Shown piece after piece: positions 1 through 5,735 of a DNA stretch of 5,776 bases. The DNA is taken from positions 1-5,776 of the forward strand of contig DRQI01000080.1 of NCBI GenBank assembly GCA_011330545.1. The letters are read 5' to 3'. Each line of letters opens with the position of its first letter. The first letter of the stretch is position 1. The translations under genes were made by a program, and so were the position numbers. The stretch comes from Flavobacteriia bacterium. Its GTDB lineage: Bacteria > Bacteroidota > Bacteroidia > Flavobacteriales > Flavobacteriaceae. The notes under the pieces are model-generated. The model ran no database searches. It was not told where the DNA came from and worked only from the letters and a program-made list of their open reading frames with translations.

Positions 1-1
1 A

Positions 2-571
2 AAAATTGTCAATTTATATGAGCGCAGGCATAGCAAATTCAGGACATATTCATTGGGAATGAAACAGCGCTTGGCCATAGCCTCTGCCCTACTTAATGAC
101 CCTGAAATATTAATTTTGGACGAGCTTACCAATGGCCTAGACCCACAGGGAATCCATGAAATTAGAAAAATTATTAGAGAAATTGCCGGTCAAGGCACTA
201 CCATTTTACTGGCATCGCACTTGTTAGACGAAGTAGAAAAAGTATGTACCCATGTGGTGGTCATTAGAAATGGTATTAAACTTTATTCGGGGCGCGTAGA
301 TGAAATGACAGCTTCTAAAGGCCTTTTTGAATTAGACACAGAAAATCAAAAAGAGTTGCTAAAAGGCTTACTCGAAAAACACGAAGCCATCAGCATTATC
401 AAAGAGGAAAACGGTAAATTCATAGCAGTATTGCAAGACGAATTATCCGCCACAGACTTGAACGTATATCTTTTTAAAAACGGCATTACCCTTTCGCATT
501 TGGTAAAACGTATGCCGAGTTTAGAGCAGCAGTTCTTAAGCCTTACCAATGAAGCTGCTGTTGAAGTATAA
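2..571 (+). CDS. ABC-2 type transporter ATP-binding protein, 5' end beyond window (partial)
   Basis: This is the nucleotide-binding subunit of an ABC exporter; it hydrolyses ATP on the cytoplasmic face to drive the membrane partner encoded next. The frame is open to the left edge, leaving 189 codons, and the true start, Walker A and Q-loop lie outside. Visible, numbered from the partial product: the signature region YSLGMKQR (about 16-23), the LGMKQ form typical of bacitracin/BcrA-like exporters; Walker B ILILDE (about 36-41); the D-loop NGLDP (44-48); and the switch histidine in ASHLLDEVE (His73). The last ~85 residues are the variable C-terminal extension usual in this class. One oddity is DELTNGLDP, where the family nearly always has DEPTNGLDP. 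The TTG at 53 begins inside the signature motif, so it is not the real start. The gene forms an operon with the permease 25 bp downstream. The substrate is unknown; drugs, lipids or peptides are all possible. Confidence 0.93.
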   Translation, partial: KIVNLYERRHSKFRTYSLGMKQRLAIASALLNDPEILILDELTNGLDPQGIHEIRKIIREIAGQGTTILLASHLLDEVEKVCTHVVVIRNGIKLYSGRVDEMTASKGLFELDTENQKELLKGLLEKHEAISIIKEENGKFIAVLQDELSATDLNVYLFKNGITLSHLVKRMPSLEQQFLSLTNEAAVEV

Positions 572-596
572 AACCCATTAAAATTAACTACCTTAT

Positions 597-1424
597 ATGT
601 TACGACTTTTAAACATAGAATTTCATAAGCTCAAACACAATAAAGCTAGTAGAGTGTTGATAATCATTTATTTTGCCCTACTAACTTCCGTAGCCCTAGT
701 TGCCGCTATCAAATTTGAAATTGGCCCCATTAATTTTCATGTGGCTGAAATGGGAATTTTCAACTTTCCCTACATCTGGCATTTTAACACCTATATGGCT
801 GCCATCTTTAAGTTTTTCTTGTTGTTGGTCATTGTGTCGATGATGGCAAATGAGTATAGTAACAAAACCTTAAAACAAAACTTGATTGACGGATTGAGCA
901 AAAAAGAATTTATCCTTTCAAAATTTTATACGGTACTTGTTTTTGCAGCGGTTTCTACTCTTTTTGTATTTGTAGTATCTATGATTTTAGGATTGATTTA
1001 TTCAGATTACACCGAACCTTCTATCATTTTTTCAGACTTAGAATACCTCTTGGCATTTTTTATTAAATTGGTTGGGTTTTTCTCCTTCGGCCTTTTTATG
1101 GGCATCTTGGTAAAACGTTCTGCTTTTGCCGTCGGCGCATTATTAATTTGGGCTATAATAGAAGGTTTTGCCAAAGGTTTCGTTTATTGGAAATTTAGGC
1201 CTCATGCTAACGATATCATGCAATTTTTCCCCTTAGAATCTATGGCAAACCTCATCAAAGAACCTTTTACCCGTTTAAATGCTGTACAAAGTGTTGCAAA
1301 ACAAGTTGGGGAAGACTTGTCAAAAGATTATTCCGTTCACTTTACGGATATTGCTATTGTCACTTTTTGGACGTTTGTATTTATTTATCTATCGTACCGA
1401 CTGTTGCAAAAAAGGGATTTGTAA
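597..1424 (+). CDS. ABC-2 type transporter permease
   Basis: This 275-residue integral membrane protein is the likely translocation subunit for the ATPase encoded 25 bp upstream. Six hydrophobic helices can be read at about residues 19-38, 66-83, 110-135, 150-172, 176-194 and 251-270, the usual ABC-2 half-transporter arrangement. A short N-terminal amphipathic stretch (LNIEFHKLKHNK) precedes helix 1. After helix 2, the cytoplasmic segment NEYSNKTLKQNLIDGLSKKEF-like (about 85-105) is the family hallmark: a conserved NE, then T-(K/R)-x-x-L and a basic 'S(K/R)(K/R)EF' end, normally the coupling region for the ATPase. A polar loop of ~55 residues lies between helices 5 and 6. The length is typical and nothing is broken. 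The ATG at 597 is the first start after the preceding stop and gives the expected N-terminus; no Shine-Dalgarno is seen. The substrate cannot be inferred. Confidence 0.9.
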   Translation: MLRLLNIEFHKLKHNKASRVLIIIYFALLTSVALVAAIKFEIGPINFHVAEMGIFNFPYIWHFNTYMAAIFKFFLLLVIVSMMANEYSNKTLKQNLIDGLSKKEFILSKFYTVLVFAAVSTLFVFVVSMILGLIYSDYTEPSIIFSDLEYLLAFFIKLVGFFSFGLFMGILVKRSAFAVGALLIWAIIEGFAKGFVYWKFRPHANDIMQFFPLESMANLIKEPFTRLNAVQSVAKQVGEDLSKDYSVHFTDIAIVTFWTFVFIYLSYRLLQKRDL

Positions 1425-1508
1425 AGGCCTCGTAATTTTTTATAGAACGCAGATAACGGCGGTTTTATGATTGCAAAACTATTTTTTAAAACCAACTCTT
1501 AAACGAAC

Positions 1509-1539
1509 AAAAAAAATCTACAAAAAAAGATTAAAAAAA
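1509..1539. promoter_or_regulatory. Three roughly phased A-tracts upstream of a promoter (possible bent DNA / UP-like element)
   Basis: Runs of A occupy 1509-1516 (8), 1522-1528 (7) and 1533-1539 (7). Their centres are about 12 and 11 bp apart, close to one helical turn. The last run abuts the proposed -33 element of the metal-protein operon. AATCT (1515-1519) and AGATT (1528-1532) also form a short inverted repeat between the tracts. In-phase A-tracts generally curve DNA and can stimulate promoters. That role here is inferred from position only, and the low GC content makes chance occurrence possible. Confidence 0.4.
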
Positions 1540-1573
1540 TTTGGTTACCCCCTACTGCCGGTATTCATCTTTG
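1540..1573 (+). promoter_or_regulatory. Probable Bacteroidota-type promoter for the HMA lipoprotein / DUF4395 operon
   Basis: TTTG at 1540-1543 can serve as the -33 element and CATCTTTG at 1566-1573 as the -7 element, one mismatch from TAnnTTTG. The spacer is 22 bp, slightly long but within the range described for this phylum. Transcription would begin near 1577-1580, giving a leader of roughly 30 nt before the ATG at 1611. No better promoter was seen in the 186-bp gap. The mismatch at the first position of the -7 element would suit a promoter that is weak or needs an activator, but that is inference. Confidence 0.45.
1543..1564. promoter_or_regulatory. C-rich imperfect inverted repeat in the promoter spacer (possible metal-sensor operator)
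   Basis: Between the two promoter elements lies TTACCCCCTACTGCCGGTAT, with arms TACC (1546-1549) and GGTA (1560-1563) separated by 10 bp. A TA-C5-TA core resembles the C/G-tract flanked by TA steps found in operators of CsoR/RcnR/FrmR-family repressors. The location, covering the spacer, is where a repressor or a MerR-type activator would act. The genes downstream encode a metal-binding lipoprotein and a cysteine-rich membrane protein, which makes a metal-sensor site plausible. No regulator gene is present in the window, so this rests on resemblance and position alone. Confidence 0.3.
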
Positions 1574-1610
1574 TCATATTATTAGTTTATTAATCTTTAT
1601 CGTTATCCTA

Positions 1611-1940
1611 ATGAAAATTAAAAATGTACTGCTCGTTTTGCTTACTGTAATGAGCTTCTCTTTTATAACATCTTGTTTATCACCTGAAAGTAAATCTAAA
1701 AAAGTAATCACAGTCAAAGCGTCTGATATCGTTAAAAAAAGCATTGGCGTAAACGGAATGACTTGTGTTGGTTGCGAAGTTACACTTGAAGGGAATATAT
1801 CAAAAATTGAAGGCGTTGTAAATGTTAAAGCCTCGCATACAGACAAAGAAGCCGTAATTGAATTTGATTCTACTAAAACAGATATAGTGACAATTACAAA
1901 AGTCATTAAAGAATCGGGCTATAAACCTTATAGCAAATAA
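1611..1940 (+). CDS. Lipoprotein with heavy-metal-associated (HMA) domain, MerP-like
   Basis: A 109-residue exported metal-binding protein. Residues 1-21 form a lipoprotein signal peptide (basic MKIKN, hydrophobic core, lipobox ITSC), giving lipidated Cys22 followed by LSPES and a lysine-rich linker. Residues ~44-106 are a complete HMA fold: the metal loop GMTCVGC (Cys52, Cys55), then the usual strand/helix pattern with EGVVNV, a predicted strand near AVIEFD, and the closing GYKP near 103-106. HMA domains bind soft metals such as Cu(I), Hg(II) or Zn(II) through the CxxC pair; which one cannot be told here. Compared with free periplasmic MerP, this one is membrane-tethered through its lipid. 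The DUF4395 gene starts 2 bp after its stop, so the two are almost certainly co-translated. The ATG at 1611 gives the intact signal peptide. The best guess is a periplasmic metal carrier or scavenger. Confidence 0.9.
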   Translation: MKIKNVLLVLLTVMSFSFITSCLSPESKSKKVITVKASDIVKKSIGVNGMTCVGCEVTLEGNISKIEGVVNVKASHTDKEAVIEFDSTKTDIVTITKVIKESGYKPYSK

Positions 1941-1942
1941 CA

Positions 1943-2575
1943 ATGCAGATTTTCTTACGTTTTGGCGAAAAGATTGATGGCTACGATTATAAAGTAATCA
2001 ATGAAAGAGTGGCACGGGCAAGTGCAGGAATCATGTTTCTATTTGGTATTTTAAGCCTTTTCTCTGTACACCTTTATCGAACCATATTTTGGGCAGAACT
2101 CTTTTCAATAACTTTTATTATAGAATTTATCGTAAGGGTATTGGTAAATCCAACTTATGCCCCTTATATGCTAATTGGCGATTTAATTGTCAGCAATCAA
2201 ACTCCTGATTGGGTAGAAGCAAAACCCAAAAGGTTTGCTTGGTTATTAGGTATGATTTTAGGGGTTATAATGACTTACTACATCATTTTTGATATTATTA
2301 CCCCGATTAGATTGGGTATTTGTTGGCTTTGTTTGTTTTTAATGTTTGTAGAATCTGTATTTGGAATCTGTCTTGGATGTATCCTTTACAAAAAATTAAA
2401 CCGGAAATTATATAATTGCCCCGGCGGAATTTGTGAAACAACGACAAAGAAACCATACGACAAAAGAAATATAATCATCATTTTAGCTTTTTTAGGACTT
2501 TTTTTTCTAACTTATCTATCTTTGAAATCATATAAATTCAATGAAAAGCCTCAAATTGTAATTATCAAAAAATAA
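1943..2575 (+). CDS. DUF4395 integral membrane protein with three cysteine pairs
   Basis: A 210-residue membrane protein of the DUF4395 family, whose function is not established. Family features visible: N-terminal FGE followed by VINERVARASAGI (about 18-30), NPTYAPY (69-75), KPKRFAW (94-100) and the signature FGICLGC (140-146). Hydrophobic helices lie near 27-43, 46-67, 97-118, 122-148 and 176-194. Cysteines are paired as C127/C130 at the start of helix 4, C143/C146 at its end, and C159/C164 in a CPGGIC motif in the basic loop after it. With the positive-inside rule, the N-terminus and both basic loops would be cytoplasmic, so C127/C130 would face the periplasm and the other two pairs the cytoplasm. 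The fifth helix and CPGGIC extend beyond the core domain. The gene follows the HMA lipoprotein gene by 2 bp. A role in metal transfer or in thiol redox is inferred from this context. Confidence 0.85.
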   Translation: MQIFLRFGEKIDGYDYKVINERVARASAGIMFLFGILSLFSVHLYRTIFWAELFSITFIIEFIVRVLVNPTYAPYMLIGDLIVSNQTPDWVEAKPKRFAWLLGMILGVIMTYYIIFDIITPIRLGICWLCLFLMFVESVFGICLGCILYKKLNRKLYNCPGGICETTTKKPYDKRNIIIILAFLGLFFLTYLSLKSYKFNEKPQIVIIKK

Positions 2576-2693
2576 GGCGAGTAAAAGAATAGCAAGCCAA
2601 TAACAACCGATAAAAAGTTGCTTTAACAATTAATATTTTGTGACAACTAATGTTTGTGCTACGTATCCTTTTAATCCTTATTCTATCTCGATA

Positions 2694-2728
2694 TTTGCAT
2701 CGAAACTATCTACAAATCACTACTTTTG
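2694..2728 (+). promoter_or_regulatory. Bacteroidota-type promoter for uvrB
   Basis: TACTTTTG at 2721-2728 is a perfect TAnnTTTG -7 element, with TTTG at 2694-2697 as a possible -33 element (23-bp spacer, at the long end). The -7 element ends just 4 bp before the ATG at 2733, so transcription would start at or within a base or two of that ATG. This supports 2733 as the uvrB start and implies a leaderless or almost leaderless mRNA. No LexA-like palindrome was recognised here, though the SOS box differs between phyla and could be missed. Confidence 0.55.
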
Positions 2729-2732
2729 TAAA

Positions 2733-4721
2733 ATGCAATTCAAATTAGAATCTGACTACAATCCTACCGGCGACCAGCCCGAAGCTATTGAACAAATTAG
2801 CAATGGCATCCTTACGGGTGAAAAATACCAAACCTTACTGGGGGTTACGGGTTCGGGAAAGACATTTACCGTTGCCAATGTCGTAGAAAAAATACAACGG
2901 CCAACTTTGATATTAGCCCATAATAAAACATTGGCAGCGCAGTTATACTCTGAGTTCAAACAATTTTTTCCGAATAATGCCGTGGAGTATTTTGTATCGT
3001 ATTACGATTATTACCAACCGGAAGCCTATATTCCGTCAAGCGGATTGTACATAGAAAAAGACCTTTCTATCAATGATGATATCGAGCGTTTGCGGTTGAG
3101 TACCACCTCATCATTGCTTTCGGGAAGAAGGGATGTGTTGGTAGTGGCTTCGGTTTCGTGTTTGTACGGAATCGGCAATCCGGTAGAATTTCAAAAGAAT
3201 GTCATTTGCATTGAAACAGGCCAAAAAATTGCCAGGACCAAATTTTTACACCAACTCGTTCAAAGCCTCTATTCAAGGACCGAATTTGAAATTAAAAGCG
3301 GTACTTTTAAAGTAAAAGGCGATACCATTACCGTTTTTCCTTCTTATGGAGATTATGGATACCGCATTCACTTTTTTGGCGATGAAATTGAAGAAATAGA
3401 AAGTTTTGACATTGTCAATAATCGTGTGATGGAAAAATTTGAGCAATTGAATATTTATCCTGCTAACCTCTTTGTTACCTCGCCGGATATTTTACAAAAT
3501 GCCATTCACCAAATTCAGGAAGACCTCGTAAAACAAGTTGACTATTTTAAAGAAATTGGCAAACACCTAGAAGCCAAACGTTTAAAAGAACGCACTGAAT
3601 TTGACTTAGAGATGATACGCGAACTGGGTTATTGCAGCGGTATCGAAAATTATTCGCGGTACCTTGACGGAAGGGCTCCCGGTTCACGGCCTTTCTGTTT
3701 GTTGGATTATTTTCCAAAGGATTTTTTAATGGTTATCGATGAGAGCCATGTTACCATTCCGCAAACCCATGCCATGTACGGCGGAGACCGTTCCCGTAAA
3801 GAAAATTTGGTAGCTTATGGTTTTCGATTACCGGCAGCAATGGACAACCGCCCTTTAAAATTTGAAGAGTTTGAAGCCTTGCAGCATCAGGTCATCTATG
3901 TAAGTGCTACCCCGGCAGATTATGAGTTACAAAAGACCGAAGGCGTATTTGTAGAACAGGTAATCCGGCCAACGGGATTATTAGACCCTGAAATTGAAGT
4001 CAGGCCCAGCCTCAATCAAATTGATGATTTGATTGAAGAAATACAAGTTCGTGTAGAAAAAGACGAACGTACCTTAGTAACTACTTTGACCAAACGAATG
4101 GCTGAAGAACTGACCAAATATTTAAGTAGAATACACATCAGATGCCGCTATATTCACAGTGATGTTGATACTTTAGAACGCGTAGAAATTATGCAAGACT
4201 TACGCAAAGGCTTATTTGACGTGCTGATTGGCGTTAACTTATTGCGGGAAGGCTTAGATTTACCTGAAGTATCGCTGGTAGCTATTTTAGATGCTGACAA
4301 AGAAGGTTTTTTACGCAGCCACCGGTCACTGACACAAACGGTAGGAAGAGCAGCGCGAAACGTAAACGGAAAAGCAATTATGTATGCTGATAAAATCACC
4401 AAAAGCATGCAACTCACTATTGATGAAACCAATAGAAGGCGTGAAAAGCAGGTAGCTTACAATACTGAGCATCATATTACCCCTACCCAAATTCAAAAAA
4501 GTATCGATAGTAGTTTGTCAAAAAACAATATCTCATCATTTCACTATAATGCGGCTGCTTCATTGGCTGCGGAACAAGAGCTGGAATACCTACCCAAGCC
4601 GGAAATAGAAAAACGCATCAGGGAACATCAAAAATTGATGGAGCAAGCCGCCAAAGCCTTAGATTTTATTGTTGCTGCCCAATTACGGGATCAGATAAAA
4701 TTATTAAAAGAACAATTGTAA
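2733..4721 (+). CDS. uvrB: UvrABC system protein B (excinuclease ABC subunit B)
   Basis: The DNA damage-verification helicase of nucleotide excision repair. It is loaded by UvrA, clamps one strand with its beta-hairpin, then recruits UvrC for incision; it is cytoplasmic. The product is 662 residues, normal for UvrB. In order: PTGDQPEAI (11-19); Walker A TGSGKT (39-44); the aromatic beta-hairpin region YFVSYYDYYQPEAYIP (86-101); the DEAD-like Walker B VIDESH (334-339); SATP (391-394); motif V around NLLREGLDLPE (502-512); motif VI QTVGRAARN (535-543); and a C-terminal UVR domain for UvrC binding (about 624-659). All catalytic motifs are intact. The ATG at 2733 gives the canonical start MQFKLESDYNPTGDQ. 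An in-frame GTG at 2640 would add 31 unrelated residues and lies upstream of the likely promoter box, so it was rejected. It is probably transcribed alone: 157 bp separate it from the gene before, and the next gene is convergent. Confidence 0.98.
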   Translation: MQFKLESDYNPTGDQPEAIEQISNGILTGEKYQTLLGVTGSGKTFTVANVVEKIQRPTLILAHNKTLAAQLYSEFKQFFPNNAVEYFVSYYDYYQPEAYIPSSGLYIEKDLSINDDIERLRLSTTSSLLSGRRDVLVVASVSCLYGIGNPVEFQKNVICIETGQKIARTKFLHQLVQSLYSRTEFEIKSGTFKVKGDTITVFPSYGDYGYRIHFFGDEIEEIESFDIVNNRVMEKFEQLNIYPANLFVTSPDILQNAIHQIQEDLVKQVDYFKEIGKHLEAKRLKERTEFDLEMIRELGYCSGIENYSRYLDGRAPGSRPFCLLDYFPKDFLMVIDESHVTIPQTHAMYGGDRSRKENLVAYGFRLPAAMDNRPLKFEEFEALQHQVIYVSATPADYELQKTEGVFVEQVIRPTGLLDPEIEVRPSLNQIDDLIEEIQVRVEKDERTLVTTLTKRMAEELTKYLSRIHIRCRYIHSDVDTLERVEIMQDLRKGLFDVLIGVNLLREGLDLPEVSLVAILDADKEGFLRSHRSLTQTVGRAARNVNGKAIMYADKITKSMQLTIDETNRRREKQVAYNTEHHITPTQIQKSIDSSLSKNNISSFHYNAAASLAAEQELEYLPKPEIEKRIREHQKLMEQAAKALDFIVAAQLRDQIKLLKEQL

Positions 4722-4739
4722 TTGAGTTGGATTTTTGAT

Positions 4740-4807
4740 GTTTCCATAAACCATAAACAACCCGTTGTGCATTGTGGAAAATTCACTACCATTGGCATTT
4801 TGGAAAC
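4740..4807. repeat. Short repeated element GCATTkTGGAAA with an inverted partner, in a convergent intergenic region
   Basis: GCATTGTGGAAA (4769-4780) and GCATTTTGGAAA (4795-4806) match at 11 of 12 positions with a 26-bp period. GTTTCCA at 4740-4746 is the exact inverted complement of TGGAAAC at 4801-4807. Inside are ACAAC/GTTGT (4757-4761 and 4764-4768) and a tandem CCATAAA (4744-4757). The region lies between the ends of uvrB and the minus-strand DUF4349 gene, where a two-way terminator might be expected, but no GC-rich stem followed by a T-run is present. Its function is unknown, and low sequence complexity may explain some of the matches. Confidence 0.35.
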
Positions 4808-4842
4808 TATTTTAACTCTAAATGTACAACAGGTATAAACAA

Positions 4843-5697
4843 TTACTTTTTAAACTTCGCTCTCAGTACAAAAAACAATACCAATCCAATGAGTAGCAAA
4901 GGCCAAACATAAATAATTCCTAAAACAATACTTTCTATCAATTGCCAACCAAAAACAAGGCCTTCTTTTGCTTTAGAAAAAAATGTCCTGGTATAACTTT
5001 CGGGAGTTTCTTTATAAGCAACCGTTTCATACAAATCAACTTGAACAGTACTATACGACACCTTATTGGTTAAATATTGTAAGCGCCCTTGTGCTGCTTC
5101 AATTTCTTCTTGTATGACGCCTAATTTTTCTTCGGTGGCCAAAATATCTTTTACTGTTTTGGCATGTTGCCGCAAAATGATTTCATACCGCTGCTTTACC
5201 GCTAATTTTGTTTTTAAGCGAGATTCTAAATCTACATACTCTTCGGTTACATCACGGCTGGAAATATTTTCATAGTCTATAAATTCTGCTACTTTTCCCA
5301 AAGAATCCATTAACACCGCAAACGACTCTTGAGGAATTTTAATAGTAAACCTATTTTCTGTTTGATATGTACTGTTTTGAAACCGTTGGTCAGAAATATA
5401 CCCCCGTAGACTGCCGGTTATTTTCTGTATTTGGCGGGATGCTTCTTTTACATCCATAACTTTATAGCGCACACTGGCAGATTTGATAATTTTTACATCT
5501 TGCGGGCTTACTTTTTTCTGCTCGTCAGGTGTTGACATCTCAGCGCCGTCGCTTTCAACAGCTTCGTACATTGTAGATACGCCAACATTTTCAACAGGAA
5601 CTCGACTTTTATAATTTTTTGAATTGCATGAAGATAAAAACCCTATTACCAGTAGCAAGGCAATTTTAATTGGTTGATTTAATTTGTTTGTGCTCAT
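4843..5697 (-). CDS. DUF4349 domain lipoprotein with C-terminal membrane helix
   Basis: A 284-residue cell-envelope protein of the DUF4349 family, whose function is not established. Residues 1-23 are a lipoprotein signal peptide with lipobox LSSC (lipidated Cys24). A polar, probably disordered stretch runs to ~65. The DUF4349 domain spans about 66-225: an initial beta-rich part beginning KIIKSASVRYKV, then the hallmark DVTEEYVDLESRL (149-161), a long helical, probably coiled-coil segment (about 156-206), and a closing strand STVQVDLYE. A strong transmembrane helix at about 256-279 ends in the basic tail RAKFKK. The protein could therefore be anchored at both ends, with the domain in the periplasm. 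The ATG, complementary to 5695-5697, gives an intact signal peptide and lies about 30 bp from a good promoter. The gene is convergent with uvrB, with 121 bp between the stops, and appears unrelated to it. Confidence 0.9.
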   Translation of the reverse strand: MSTNKLNQPIKIALLLVIGFLSSCNSKNYKSRVPVENVGVSTMYEAVESDGAEMSTPDEQKKVSPQDVKIIKSASVRYKVMDVKEASRQIQKITGSLRGYISDQRFQNSTYQTENRFTIKIPQESFAVLMDSLGKVAEFIDYENISSRDVTEEYVDLESRLKTKLAVKQRYEIILRQHAKTVKDILATEEKLGVIQEEIEAAQGRLQYLTNKVSYSTVQVDLYETVAYKETPESYTRTFFSKAKEGLVFGWQLIESIVLGIIYVWPLLLIGLVLFFVLRAKFKK

Positions 5698-5727
5698 AAT
5701 TTTCTATTTTTAAGAATTAATGTTGAA

Positions 5728-5735
5728 CAAACATA
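5728..5735 (-). promoter_or_regulatory. Bacteroidota-type -7 promoter element for the DUF4349 gene
   Basis: Read on the minus strand, this is TATGTTTG, an exact TAnnTTTG match, 30 bp upstream of the ATG. Transcription would begin near 5722-5725, giving a leader of about 25-28 nt. The -33 element is weak: the nearest candidate is a TTTT run about 24 bp upstream on the minus strand, with no clear TTG at the usual spacing. A promoter with a good -7 and poor -33 element may depend on an activator. Confidence 0.5.

Noticed and set aside
53..61. TTG at 53 or ATG at 59 as the start of the ABC ATPase
   Set aside because: Both fall inside the LGMKQ signature motif. The frame is open to position 2 and encodes the expected preceding TYS, so the gene is simply cut by the window edge.
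317..326. AAAGGCCTTT palindrome inside the ABC ATPase gene, matching the core of the palindrome at 5734-5749
   Set aside because: It lies within coding sequence, is only 10 bp long, and the codons explain it; probably chance.
1279..1470. Plus-strand open frame overlapping the permease end
   Set aside because: It is out of frame with the clearly coding permease and has no recognisable protein features.
1447..1475. Possible hairpin around ATAAC-GGCG-GTTTTAT after the permease gene as a terminator
   Set aside because: The arms pair imperfectly, the stem is short and no T-run follows.
1574..1906. Minus-strand open frame opposite the HMA lipoprotein
   Set aside because: It is a shadow of the real gene, with no domain, no promoter and a low-complexity product.
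2604..2648. Short CAAC/GTTG and AGTTG/CAACT inverted repeats after the DUF4395 gene
   Set aside because: The stems are 4-5 bp with loops of 9 bp or more and no T-run; they cannot be told from background in AT-rich DNA.
2640..2732. N-terminal extension of UvrB from an in-frame GTG at 2640
   Set aside because: The 31 added residues do not resemble UvrB, the ATG at 2733 gives the canonical N-terminus, and a perfect TAnnTTTG promoter element lies inside the extension.
4154..4432. Minus-strand open frame inside uvrB
   Set aside because: It lies antisense to conserved helicase motifs V and VI and is explained by the codon use of uvrB.
4740..4807. Integron attC-like site between uvrB and the DUF4349 gene
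   Set aside because: The outer arms GTTTCCA/TGGAAAC do not have the RYYYAAC and GTTRRRY core arrangement, and no integrase or cassette array is present.
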